From NCBI GenBank assembly GCA_964575455.1, contig CAZNRX010000015.1:1-64000 (forward strand): a stretch of DNA of 64,000 nucleotides, given 5' to 3'. The notes under the pieces were generated by a model. The model was not told where the DNA came from and did no database searches. It saw only the letters and a program-made list of their open reading frames with translations. Positions 8,803 to 17,821 of the stretch are shown piece after piece. Origin of the DNA: SKLM01 sp964575455. GTDB lineage: Bacteria; Chloroflexota; Anaerolineae; B4-G1. Position 1 is the stretch's first letter; the number at the start of each line of letters is the position of its first letter. A program made the position numbers and the translations under genes.

Positions 8803-10005
8803 ATGACTAAACAGCAAGACAATCGCAGCAGGCTGATCTCTAGCACGGCCGCTCTGGCGGTGCTGTTCGTTCTCGTCGTCGTGCTCGCCTTCGGCGGAGG
8901 CCTGGCCCTGGGGCGTCTGTGGGGGGGCAGATACGGAAGCCCGCCCTCAGCCCCACCCGCCGCGGAGGCCGAGACGGACAGCCCGGAGGAGGCGGAGATT
9001 CCCCCGCCTTCCCCGACGGCGACCGAGCCATCCGAATCATCTGAGCCGTCCGACCCTACGGCGTCCCCGGTCCCGGTTGAGGAGACCGACACGCCTCCAC
9101 CTCCGACGCCCACGGCGACGCCGCAGGCCTTCTCGGAGGGGCCGTTCGTCTACGGCCGTTCGTACAACGGGAACGAGCTCCGCGCCTACCGATTAGGCAC
9201 CGGTCCATCGGCTCGCGCGCTCATCGGCGGCATTCACGGGGGGTACGAGTGGAACACCACCGTGCTGGTGAGCGAGACGCTCTCCTACCTGCAGCAGAAC
9301 CACGACCCGATTCCACCCGACGTGACGCTCTACATCATCCCCTGCGCCAATCCAGACGGTTATGCTGCCGGAACCGATGCCATTCACGGTCGCGTCAACG
9401 GCAACAACGTGGACCTGAACCGGAACTGGGACTACCAACACCAGATCACGGCCACGCACGGCACCCGACCGGTGAAGGCCGGTCCGTACCCCTTCTCCGA
9501 GCCGGAGACGCGGGCGCTGCGCGACTTCATCTTTGAGCGCGACGTTGAGCTGGCCATCTTCTACCACAGCGCGATGGCCAAGGTATTCTCCGGAGCCGTG
9601 AGGGAGAACTGTGCCACGTTCGAGCTGGCGGAGATGATGTCGGACGTGACGGGGTATCCACACGCCCCGGAGGGCGTGCCCGGGCAGATAACGACTGGTG
9701 ACGCCATCGACTACCTTTCGAAGGTGGGCATCACGGCCGTTGAGATCGAGCTCACCAACCACCAGGATATCGATTGGGACCGAAACTGGAGAGGGGTGCA
9801 GGCGTTCCTCGATTGGGAGCTGCCGGCCGGCCAGGGGGCCCTCATCCGCCACGAGGTGCAGCCCGGTGAGACGCTGCTGGGCCTGGCGGTCGAGTACGGC
9901 GTCAAGGAGGAGGCGATCATGCTCGCGAATGAGGGAATAGACGACCCGGATCAGATCCGCGTGGGGCAGATCATCCTCATACCCAGGACATCCGTAGAAG
10001 ACTGA
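8803..10005 (+). CDS. Membrane-anchored M14 zinc carboxypeptidase with C-terminal LysM domain
   Basis: An N-terminal membrane anchor (about 14-37) and a Pro/Thr/Glu-rich linker precede an M14 peptidase domain (about 115-340). Zinc ligands are visible as IHGGYE (H145 and E149) and H255 in FYHSAM; E314 or E316 in VEIELTNH is the likely catalytic Glu. NPDGY and DLNRNWD are typical substrate-pocket motifs. A LysM domain (348-396, HEVQPGETLLGLAVEYGV...) should bind peptidoglycan, so the enzyme probably trims cell-wall peptides outside the membrane. The ATG at 8803 has only a weak AGGAAGAG upstream. It follows the kinase by 26 bases and abuts the L,D-transpeptidase. Confidence 0.9.
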   Translation: MTKQQDNRSRLISSTAALAVLFVLVVVLAFGGGLALGRLWGGRYGSPPSAPPAAEAETDSPEEAEIPPPSPTATEPSESSEPSDPTASPVPVEETDTPPPPTPTATPQAFSEGPFVYGRSYNGNELRAYRLGTGPSARALIGGIHGGYEWNTTVLVSETLSYLQQNHDPIPPDVTLYIIPCANPDGYAAGTDAIHGRVNGNNVDLNRNWDYQHQITATHGTRPVKAGPYPFSEPETRALRDFIFERDVELAIFYHSAMAKVFSGAVRENCATFELAEMMSDVTGYPHAPEGVPGQITTGDAIDYLSKVGITAVEIELTNHQDIDWDRNWRGVQAFLDWELPAGQGALIRHEVQPGETLLGLAVEYGVKEEAIMLANEGIDDPDQIRVGQIILIPRTSVED

Positions 10006-10006
10006 C

Positions 10007-10858
10007 ATGGGGTCGACCAGATCAGCTCCCTGCCGCAATCGCCCGACAGACATGGCCTTGCGAGTGAGCGGCGCCTTGCCCGTCTGCTGGGCTCGTTATC
10101 GATCCCTTTGCCTGCTCCTGGTGGCCCTGGGCGGCTTTGGCTTCAGGCCGCCGCGCCCGGATGTCGCTGCGCCACATCGACGTAGCGGGATCGTGCAGGA
10201 TCGACAGGCCGCCGGGAGGGTAGCGCGAACGTCGGGGGCGTACACTGGCGATTGCGCGGCGCCTCCAGACGCTCGTATCACCGCCGCCCGGGGGCAGCGT
10301 GACCACCCCGGTCTCGTGACCGGCGAGGTGCTCGAGCTCCGGCGCCAGGTCAGGGAGATGCGCGCCCAGAGCAAAAGAGCAAACCCGGCCCAGGCGGATG
10401 CGGGGGACGTCTCACAGGAGGGGGCGACGGACGACGTCCAGGTGCCTGCGCCTCAGGGCAAGGCCTTGGTCGTCGACCAGGCCGCCCAGGTGGTGCGCGT
10501 CTACGAGGATGGCGTGGAGATCCGCACGCTGCTGGCCAGCACCGGCGTGCCGCCGCTGTACACGCCCGCCTTCCGCGGCCATGTCGGCTACTTCGCCGGC
10601 ACGATCTACGGACACGGCAGCTGGGCGGACGACGCTTGGTACGTCTTCAGGGCGGGCGGGAACATCTACCTCCACGGCCTGCCCTACACCACCTCCGAGG
10701 ATGAGAAAGCGTACACCGGAGGTGAGTCCCTCGGCGTGCGCCCCTCCTCGCACGGGTGCATTCGCCTCGCGCCGGCCGATGCCCGCTGGCTGACCCGTTG
10801 GGATCCCGGAGGCGCGCCCATCGTGGTGACGCCTCCCCAGCTGGACAGGGAGTGGTAG
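10007..10858 (+). CDS. L,D-transpeptidase (YkuD family), exported
   Basis: The C-terminal half has the full YkuD active-site pattern: the first HG (YLHGLPYTT), then SSHGCIRLAP containing the catalytic Cys. The enzyme would make 3-3 cross-links in peptidoglycan or attach proteins to it. The N-terminal hydrophobic run YRSLCLLLVALGGFGF acts as a signal or anchor. The start is either the ATG at 10007, one base after the preceding stop, or the ATG at 10052; the first gives coupling with the M14 gene. The middle region has a short helical, charged part (GEVLELRRQVREMRAQSK). Together with the M14-LysM protein it forms a cell-wall pair. Confidence 0.9.
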   Translation: MGSTRSAPCRNRPTDMALRVSGALPVCWARYRSLCLLLVALGGFGFRPPRPDVAAPHRRSGIVQDRQAAGRVARTSGAYTGDCAAPPDARITAARGQRDHPGLVTGEVLELRRQVREMRAQSKRANPAQADAGDVSQEGATDDVQVPAPQGKALVVDQAAQVVRVYEDGVEIRTLLASTGVPPLYTPAFRGHVGYFAGTIYGHGSWADDAWYVFRAGGNIYLHGLPYTTSEDEKAYTGGESLGVRPSSHGCIRLAPADARWLTRWDPGGAPIVVTPPQLDREW

Positions 10859-11001
10859 ACCGCAGGGCCTCCGCTGGGTGACGGCCGAGATGGCTGGCGC
10901 CGGTTGGCCTCGCTTGAACCTCGCCTCGGGGCCCCTGGACGAGACAAACAATAGTCTGCCCGTCGTCGTGAGCCTGCGTCTGTTGAGAGACTAGGACGGA
11001 C

Positions 11002-11166
11002 CTAAGGCTGCGGTGGAGGGCCGTGGTCCGGAGGGATCGTCTCCCCGTCTGGAAGATTCCGCAGATAGCTGTACGGGACGATCTCCACGTCCTCCCACAC
11101 GTAGCCCTCGGCCTCGAAGGCCTCGATATCCACGATCCCTCGCGAGCGAAAACGAGCCAACAACAC
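11002..11166 (-). pseudogene. Possible 3' remnant of an unrecognised gene
   Basis: A 54-codon frame with convincing codon bias reads ...ARFRSRGIVDIEAFEAEGYV followed by WEDVEIVPYSYLRNLPDGE and a Pro-rich end. It has no ribosome binding site at the GTG and lies alone on the minus strand in a 400-base gap, so it is more likely the tail of a lost gene than a complete small protein. The rest of the 10859-11256 gap shows nothing recognisable. Confidence 0.35.
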
Positions 11167-11256
11167 GCAGGGGGGGACGACCCACCTTTTGACGAGGATC
11201 GCAAAACGAGTAGAATGGACTCAGTCTGGGAGACGGGATGGGAAAGGGGAACCTCA

Positions 11257-12213
11257 ATGGCCGATGACCGAGCTCGCCTGTTCGCCCGCCTGGCCGCCGA
11301 GCGCAGCCGGCTGCTGGCCGGGCTTCTGGGACTGAATAGGAGGATGGTGACGGAGGAGGCCTTCCTGGATGACTGGACGGTGAAGGACCTTCTGGCCCAC
11401 GTCGCTGCCTGGGATCGCTGGGAGCATCACCAGATGAAGCGCATGCGCGCCGGGGAGCCTCCGCAGGATGTCGCCGTGGACGCCTTCAACGCCCTGGTGG
11501 TGACGCAGTCGCAGGATCGCTCCTTGCCGGAGGTGTTGACGGAGCTGCAGGACGCCCGCGCCTCGTGGGTGGCCTGGCTGCGGGGCCTAGATGAGGGGGT
11601 GTTCTTCAGGAGCCGCCCCTTCGACGATTGGGACTGGGCCTTCCCCAATTGCATGGAGATCCAATGGCAGCACGACGCCGAGCATGCGTCTCAGATCGCC
11701 GCGTGGAGACAGGCGTATGACGTCGAGGGCGACGTTGGCCCCAAGTGCATCCTGCTGGCCGCCCTAAGCGCCGCCCGTGAGGAGCTGCTGGACGCCTCCG
11801 CCCTGGTCCCTCCTGGCGATCGCGCGTCCCGCCGCGTCTGCGGCGTATGGACGCTGAAGGATGTGCTGGGGCACACCGCCGACTGGGAGCAGGTGGGCGT
11901 GGAAGGCCTGCGCTTGATGGCCCGCGGTCGACCGCCCGACGTTGGCCGCATCGGCGACATCGACGCCTGGAACCACGAGCACGCCGAGGCCCGCCGCGAT
12001 CAGCCGTGGGAGCAGGTCTGGGCCGACCTGCACGCGACGCGGGAGGCGCTGGTGGAGGTGCTGGACGGCATGGCCCAGGCCGGTCTGGCGCGATCCTACC
12101 CTTTTCCCTGGGGGCCACGGGGCACGGCGTACCAGTGGGTCGCCGTCTTCGTCACCCACGACCGCGAGCACGCTGAGGGTCTGCGCGGGGAGCTGGCGGC
12201 TGAGAACGGCTAG
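11257..12213 (+). CDS. Tandem DinB/maleylpyruvate isomerase-like protein
   Basis: The 318-residue protein contains two copies of the DinB-like four-helix fold. Copy one has DDWTVKDLLAHVAAWDRW and later HDAEH; copy two has CGVWTLKDVLGHTADWEQ and later HDREH. These His/Asp clusters match the metal site of the DinB superfamily, whose members act as thiol-dependent transferases or remain uncharacterised. The start ATG at 11257 follows GGGAAAGGGGA; the frame can be extended upstream, but those residues look unrelated. The gene stands alone. Exact reaction unknown. Confidence 0.8.
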   Translation: MADDRARLFARLAAERSRLLAGLLGLNRRMVTEEAFLDDWTVKDLLAHVAAWDRWEHHQMKRMRAGEPPQDVAVDAFNALVVTQSQDRSLPEVLTELQDARASWVAWLRGLDEGVFFRSRPFDDWDWAFPNCMEIQWQHDAEHASQIAAWRQAYDVEGDVGPKCILLAALSAAREELLDASALVPPGDRASRRVCGVWTLKDVLGHTADWEQVGVEGLRLMARGRPPDVGRIGDIDAWNHEHAEARRDQPWEQVWADLHATREALVEVLDGMAQAGLARSYPFPWGPRGTAYQWVAVFVTHDREHAEGLRGELAAENG

Positions 12214-12278
12214 CTCAGACATCTAGCCCACGCCACACGGAGTATCCAGGTTTTACTACAGGCAGGCTTCCGGTCCTG

Positions 12279-12287
12279 TGGTATACT
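12279..12287 (+). promoter_or_regulatory. Extended -10 promoter element upstream of the CAP gene
   Basis: TGGTATACT is an extended -10 box (TG-N-TATACT). No good -35 box was seen. It lies about 107 bases before the ATG at 12394. Confidence 0.4.
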
Positions 12288-12393
12288 AATGCTGAAGGCC
12301 ATTCGGCAGTCAGACTGCCCCTCGTTCTTGGACGCTGCGGCGTCATAGCTGAGGGGGAAAGGAGAGAAACCGATCATTAGGAGGCGCTGGACC

Positions 12394-14187
12394 ATGAGAG
12401 TATGCGTGCGAGTTCTTGGCACGCTGATGTTGCTGGTATCCATCTGTTTTCTGCACCCAAGAGCCGCCCTGTCCCATAGCTCTGGGCCGCCGGAGTAATC
12501 CCCATCGTTGATCTACGACGAGATGCGCACCGTCTACTTGGGAAACCTGGCCCGACGTGATCATGGCAGACCACCCCTCCGCTGGAACGCCCAGATGACC
12601 GATGCCGCTCGCTGGTTCTCCTGGGACTCGGTGGTGAATCGCCCCGGCGGCTACTGTGGCCATGACGACACCCTGGGGCGCGCGCCCTGGGATCGCGGGC
12701 CGGCCTTCGGCTACAAAGGGTTCCTGGGCGCCGAGAACTGTTTCTGTGGCTACGTCACGCCGGAGGCTGCTATCGACGGGTGGATGCACAGCACAGGGCA
12801 TCGTAACAACCTGCTGAATGCCTCGTTTCACGAGGTTGGCCTGGGCTACTACCGCCGCCAGAGCGACGGCCGCGGCTACGTCACCCAGGACTTCGGCGTT
12901 GATGGCGTCTACCCGCCGGTGATCATCAACAACGAGGCCTTGAAGACCACCTCGGGGAACGTCAACCTCTACATCTACAGCGGCGAGGGGGGCGGCGGCT
13001 TCACCGGCATGGGGGAGACGAGGGAGATGATGGTGGCCAACGATCCCTGCTTCAGCGGGGCGAGCTGGGAGCCCTACGCACCGGAGCGGAGCTGGACCTT
13101 GGAGCCAGGGAGTGGGTGGCGCAGCGTCTACGTCAAGACGCGGGACGCCGTTGGTCGCACCACCATCGTCAGCGACACCATCTACTTGGGACAGAACGTG
13201 CCCCTGGACGAGCTGGGTCTCCACCTGGCCTCCACCACCGCGGACCAGGTGACGCTGCCCGCGCTGGATAGCGGCGGTCTGCCCTACGTCCAGTTCAGCC
13301 AGAATTGGTTCGCGGATGACAAGAACGACACGTTTGGCCTCCTCTGGGGCGAAGGGGAGCGAGTTGACGATCACGCTGCCCTAGGCGGCACGGCCTTCCG
13401 CTTGCGTCCGGCGGATATGGAGTCCTCTGCTTGGGTGTGGACCACCTCGTTCTTCAAAGAGACGCCGTTCGTCGCCTACGTGCGACTGAAGGTGAGCAGC
13501 AACGCCTCCGCTGATGAGGTGGCTCGCTTCTCGATAGACGGTGGAGGGACGGAGTACGGCCCGCTCAGACTGAAGGGCACCGACTTCGACGCGCCCCACA
13601 CCTATCAGGAGTTTCCGCTTCCCTTCACCTTCCACGACAACCCCGACGACGTCTTTCTCACCCTCCAGTTCTGGCGATCGGGTGGGGCCAACGTCTTCGT
13701 GGACGGCGTCTACATCTTCACCGCCCCGCAGCCGGTGCAGTCGCCCTTAACGTGGACGGTACCCGGCGGCAATTACCGTGGTGGCGGTATCTGGCTGCGC
13801 TACACCGATGGCGCCAGCACGTTCTCGGCGGTGGAGGAGGTCGACATGAACCCGGAGCGCCTGGCTGTCCATCCCGCTGCCTTGTCCTTCCTGGTCGAGG
13901 AGGATGAGTCAGCGCCGTCGCCTCGCACGTTGCACGTGGAGCGGGAGGGGTGCGAGCCGTTCAGCTGGAGCGTGTCGGACAACGCTGGCTGGCTCCACAC
14001 CCAACGCGTGGGGCAGATGATTCGGGTGAGCGTGGACACGACGTGGCTGGGCACGGGCACGTGGGAGGGTACGATTACGGTAGAGGCGGAGGAGGGCGTG
14101 CTGGGCAGCCCGGTGGAGGTGCCAGTGCGGTTGGTCGTGGTTGACCAGATCTACGAGTCTCATCTGCCGCTGGTGTTCAAGCAATAG
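12394..14187 (+). pseudogene. Secreted CAP (SCP/PR-1) domain protein interrupted by an in-frame TAA after the signal peptide
   Basis: AGGAGGCG precedes an ATG at 12394 that opens a perfect signal peptide (RVLGTLMLLVSICFLHPRAA). The same frame meets TAA at 12496-12498 and then continues without a break to 14187 as a CAP-superfamily protein. The CAP domain (codons after 12508, IYDEMRTVYLGNLARRDHG...) includes GHDDTLGR, ENCFCG and AIDGWMHSTGHRNNLL. It is followed by beta-rich regions and a C-terminal YESHLPLVFK segment. Without reading past the stop the mature part would lack both a start signal and an export signal; the downstream TTG at 12508 has no ribosome binding site. Treated as a nonsense-interrupted gene, or a sequence error. 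Confidence 0.75.
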
Positions 14188-14254
14188 CCCCGCGCCGACG
14201 ATCGTGCTTGCGCAAGATCTGAATCGGTGATAAGCTGTCTCTACGGAGCTAGCC

Positions 14255-15949
14255 ATGACGCTTGACACTGGACAGACGCTACAGAACCGCTATCGTGTCG
14301 AGTCCCTGCTGGGCCAGGGTGGCATGGGCGCCGTCTACCGCGCCTGGGATGCGCGACTCAACGTCCCCGTCGCCCTCAAGGAGATGACGCCCCAGCCGGG
14401 GCTTGATGCCCGCAAGCTGGCCCAACTGCGTCGCCAGTTCCAGCGCGAGGCGCAGACCCTGGCCCGGCTCAATCATCCCAATCTGGTCGACGTGATCGAC
14501 TTCTTCGCCGAGGGGGACAACGTCTACCTGGTGATGAAGTTCATTGAGGGGGAGAGCCTGGCGCACGCCATCGAGCGCCAGGGCCCGCTCCCGGAGGGGC
14601 GGGTGGTGGCGCTGGCCGAGCAGCTGCTGGATGCGCTCGACTACTGCCACAACCGCGGCATCATCCATCGCGACGTCAAGCCACAGAACGTCATCATCCA
14701 GCACGACGGCGGCCGGGGGATGGGCTCGGCCGTGCTGGTCGACTTCGGGCTGGTGAAGATGTGGGACCCCCGCGACCCGCGCACCAAGACAGCGATGCGC
14801 GGCATGGGCACGCCGGAGTACGCCCCGCCGGAGCAGTACGACGTGACGGGCCACACCGATGTGCGCAGCGACATCTACAGCCTGGGCGCCACGCTCTATC
14901 ACGCGTTGACGGGCCAGGCGCCGCCGACCGCCACCCAGCGGAGCGCCAGTCAGGAGAGCTTCAGGCCGCCCCGGACGCTGAACCGGCGCATCTCGCCCGG
15001 GGTGGAGGCAGCAGTGGTGCGGGCCATGGAGCTGGGGGTCAAGAACCGCTTCCAGAGCGCGCAGGAGATGGACACGGCCTTGAGGAAGGCGGTCGAGGGG
15101 AGCACCGCGACCCGTCTGATGCCGGGCCGAGGTGCTCTCTCCGGTCGAGCAGGGGAGGAGCGAGATATCCCCCTATGGGCGTTTGGCGTGGGCGGGGTGG
15201 GCGCCTTGGGCGTGATAGCCGTAATCCTGGTCATGGTGTTCAGCGGGCTGGGTGGCGGAGCGGAGGAGAAGACCTCCACGTCGACGACTGAGGAGGTCAC
15301 GACCACGGCGCCGGCCACCGTCACCGAGGTGGTGGTGCCGACCACGACCGAGGGAACAGCTACGCCGACCGCGGCTCCCCCCACAGCCACGAGCCGGGTC
15401 ACGATGGCGCCGAGCGACACGCCCACCAGTGAGCCAACCTCAACACCCAAGGGTGACGCGACGTCCGAGCCGACCGACATGCCCGCCTCCACGGCGACGC
15501 TCACCCCCACGCGTACGCCGCTCCCCACGGCGACGGAGGGATCAGCCCCGCCGACGGCGACGCCGGCGCCCAGTGCGACCACGGCGCCGGCCACGCAGTT
15601 GGTGGCGCCGGCGCACGGCGGCAGCTACAAGAACCCGATCACGTTCCAGTGGCGTGCGACCTTGGGAGCTGGTCAAGCCTACCAGGTCACCGCTCGCCAC
15701 ACCGGCAGCGGCGAGATCGTCCAGAGCGGGTCGCTGTCAGGGGAGACCTGGACCACGGATGTCCCGGGCAGCCGGGTCGGCGAGTGGGTCTGGTCGGTCT
15801 CCGTGGTGCAGGGAGGCAGCGTGGTGACCACGTCTCCCGAGGGGATGTTCTACTTCGATCCCAACCTCGGCGGGGATGGGGATGGCGGCGGCGATGGAGG
15901 GGAGAAGCCGCCGCCTGAGCCGACCACCAAGCCGACCCCGCCGGCGTGA
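14255..15949 (+). CDS. Transmembrane Ser/Thr protein kinase with extracellular Ig-like domain
   Basis: Residues 12-285 are a complete Hanks-type kinase: LLGQGGMGAVYRAWD, VALKEM (catalytic Lys), HRDVKPQN, DFGLVK and GTPEYAPPEQ. A single helix near 308-330 (GGVGALGVIAVILVMVFSG) crosses the membrane. A long Thr/Pro linker leads to a beta-sandwich-like domain (about 450-540; PITFQWRATLGAGQAYQV) and a Gly/Pro tail. The cytoplasmic kinase likely reports on something bound outside. Start ATG at 14255 with GGAG upstream. The next gene is a close paralogue whose kinase domain is very similar, pointing to tandem duplication. Confidence 0.93.
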   Translation: MTLDTGQTLQNRYRVESLLGQGGMGAVYRAWDARLNVPVALKEMTPQPGLDARKLAQLRRQFQREAQTLARLNHPNLVDVIDFFAEGDNVYLVMKFIEGESLAHAIERQGPLPEGRVVALAEQLLDALDYCHNRGIIHRDVKPQNVIIQHDGGRGMGSAVLVDFGLVKMWDPRDPRTKTAMRGMGTPEYAPPEQYDVTGHTDVRSDIYSLGATLYHALTGQAPPTATQRSASQESFRPPRTLNRRISPGVEAAVVRAMELGVKNRFQSAQEMDTALRKAVEGSTATRLMPGRGALSGRAGEERDIPLWAFGVGGVGALGVIAVILVMVFSGLGGGAEEKTSTSTTEEVTTTAPATVTEVVVPTTTEGTATPTAAPPTATSRVTMAPSDTPTSEPTSTPKGDATSEPTDMPASTATLTPTRTPLPTATEGSAPPTATPAPSATTAPATQLVAPAHGGSYKNPITFQWRATLGAGQAYQVTARHTGSGEIVQSGSLSGETWTTDVPGSRVGEWVWSVSVVQGGSVVTTSPEGMFYFDPNLGGDGDGGGDGGEKPPPEPTTKPTPPA

Positions 15950-15982
15950 GCTGGCTTTGTTGTCATGGTTATCACTTTGTCT

Positions 15983-15998
15983 CACCATTGTGATGGTG
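15983..15998. repeat. Short hairpin between the two kinase genes
   Basis: CACCAT-TGTG-ATGGTG is a perfect 6-bp inverted repeat. It lacks a T-tract, so it may be an operator or a weak transcript structure. Confidence 0.3.
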
Positions 15999-16073
15999 GC
16001 TGGCCTCCCGACGAGCCACAGGATAGATTCGGGCTGGCCTGTCTAGCGGCGAGATAGCGTTGGAGGACGACGA

Positions 16074-17660
16074 ATGAACCTGGGACCGGGTGCTGTGTTG
16101 CAGAATCGTTATCGCATCGTCTCTCATCTGGATCAAGGGGGCATGGCGTCGGTCTACCGAGCCTGGGACAGGCGTCTCGATGTCCCCGTAGCCCTGAAGG
16201 AGATGATTCCCCAGCCAGGTATCGATGCTCGCGCGCTGGCTCAACTGCGCCAGCAGTTCGAGCAAGAGGCCCAGACCCTGGCCCGGCTCAACCACCCGCA
16301 TCTGGTGCGGGTGAGCGATTTTTTCGAGGAGCGAGGGAACGCCTACCTGGTCATGGACTTCGTGGAGGGGGAGAGTCTGGCCCACCGCATCGAGCGGAAA
16401 GGGGCGCTGCCGGAGGAGGAAGTGCTGACGTGGGCGGAGCAGCTGCTAGATGCGCTGTCCTTCTGCCACGCCAAAGGGGTGATCCACCGTGACCTGAAGC
16501 CGCAGAATATCATCATCCGTCCCGACGGCGGCCGGGGGACCGGATCGGCGGTGCTGGTCGACTTCGGGCTGGTGAAGCTGTGGGATCCCGACGATCCGCG
16601 CACGAAGACGAAGATGCGCGGCATGGGCACGCCGGAGTACGCTCCCCCGGAGCAGTACGACATGCAGATGGGGCACACCGACGCCCGTAGCGATATCTAT
16701 GGCCTGGGAGCGACGTTGTATCACGCCCTGGCTGGCAAGGCTCCCCCCACGGCCACGCTCCGCATGGCGGATCCCGAGACGTTCGAGCCGCTTGGTAATA
16801 TCGTTCCTGACGTGAGCGACCGCCTGGCCGATGCCGTCATGAAGGCACTGGCGTTGCCCCGTTCGCAGCGCTGGCAGAGCGCGAACGAGATGGCGAGGGC
16901 CCTGGGGGTCTCCATCCCGACTTGGGGGGAGGAGAGGGCCGGTGCGCGGTCTGTCCCCAAGCCAGCGGGACCTACGCGCAGGATGGCGAGCGCAGAGTCC
17001 GAAGCGCAGCCAGCGAAGGCGCGTCGAGCTTCGTCGACGGCGCCCCCTGCGGAATCGATCTTCACCGGTCTTCGAGTGCCTGCGTGGGCGTGGGGCCTGG
17101 GGGGGCTGGCCCTTTTGCTGCTGATAGCCGGGGTGGCGATAGCGGCTGGAGGCATAGGGGGCGGTTCTACGCCTACGCCGACGGTCACCGATAGCGCGCC
17201 GGCAGTCGTGCCGACGGTCGTAGAGGAGACCGCCACCATCACACGATCGCCTTCTCCGGAGCCGACGGCCACCGCGACGCTTCGACCCACGCGCACACCG
17301 ACGGCGGGGCCCACCAGCACGCTGAGGGGAGCAACGGAGATGCCCAGCCCGACGGCCACGACCACGGCCACCTCAACGTCGAGTCCGACACCCGCGGCCA
17401 CGTCAACGCCGAGGCCCACGGCAACGCGCACGTCCATTCCACCTACAGCCACGCTGGCACAGCCGACGGAACCGCCGCCGACCCAGCCACCAGCTCAGCC
17501 CACCGCACCGCCGCCTCAGCCAACAGATACGCCACTGCCACCGCCAACAGATACGCCGCCACCACCGCCAACAGATACGCCGCCACCACCGCCGACGGAT
17601 ACGCCGCCGCCACCACCCACCGAGCCGCCGCCACCACCGCCAACGGAGCCATCTGGATAG
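16074..17660 (+). CDS. Ser/Thr protein kinase with Pro/Thr-rich extracellular stalk
   Basis: The kinase domain (about 10-280) is complete: HLDQGGMASVYRAWD, VALKEM, HRDLKPQN, DFGLVKLWD, GTPEYAPPEQ. A helix near 345-365 (WGLGGLALLLLIAGVAIAAGG) is followed only by Thr/Pro/Ser-rich sequence of about 160 residues ending in repeats of PPTDTPPP. No folded outer domain exists, unlike its upstream paralogue, so the outer part may have been lost or the stalk may span the cell wall. ATG at 16074 with GGAGGACG upstream. Confidence 0.9.
   Translation: MNLGPGAVLQNRYRIVSHLDQGGMASVYRAWDRRLDVPVALKEMIPQPGIDARALAQLRQQFEQEAQTLARLNHPHLVRVSDFFEERGNAYLVMDFVEGESLAHRIERKGALPEEEVLTWAEQLLDALSFCHAKGVIHRDLKPQNIIIRPDGGRGTGSAVLVDFGLVKLWDPDDPRTKTKMRGMGTPEYAPPEQYDMQMGHTDARSDIYGLGATLYHALAGKAPPTATLRMADPETFEPLGNIVPDVSDRLADAVMKALALPRSQRWQSANEMARALGVSIPTWGEERAGARSVPKPAGPTRRMASAESEAQPAKARRASSTAPPAESIFTGLRVPAWAWGLGGLALLLLIAGVAIAAGGIGGGSTPTPTVTDSAPAVVPTVVEETATITRSPSPEPTATATLRPTRTPTAGPTSTLRGATEMPSPTATTTATSTSSPTPAATSTPRPTATRTSIPPTATLAQPTEPPPTQPPAQPTAPPPQPTDTPLPPPTDTPPPPPTDTPPPPPTDTPPPPPTEPPPPPPTEPSG
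17515..17652 (+). repeat. 24-bp tandem repeats encoding PPTDTPPP
   Basis: Imperfect repeats of a 24-base unit built from ccgccaacagatacgcc-type sequence encode the proline-rich end of the kinase. Such tracts are prone to length change by slippage. This is coding and is not a CRISPR array. Confidence 0.7.
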
Positions 17661-17706
17661 GAAGGCTGGACGTGACTCGTGCACCCCTTGCGGGGTCCGG
17701 AGGGAG

Positions 17707-17734
17707 AGATGGCTCAACCCAGATGGCTCAACCC
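17707..17734. repeat. 14-bp tandem duplication
   Basis: agatggctcaaccc occurs twice without a gap in the region between the kinase and the NHL protein. No function is evident. Confidence 0.6.
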
Positions 17735-17821
17735 AGTTTCGGCGGGTGCCGCTGCGCTTACAGAAACCCGCTCTACATGAGGTTGAGAAAAAAAGCATCT
17801 GCAGTATAGGGAGGAGATAAC

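Noticed and set aside
17515..17652. CRISPR-like repeat array
   Set aside because: The repeats are directly adjacent 24-base units in frame and encode a Pro/Thr stalk; there are no spacers.
17783..17810. TTGAGA-N16-TATAGG promoter before the NHL protein
   Set aside because: Too close: transcription would start inside or after the ribosome binding site of the GTG at 17822.
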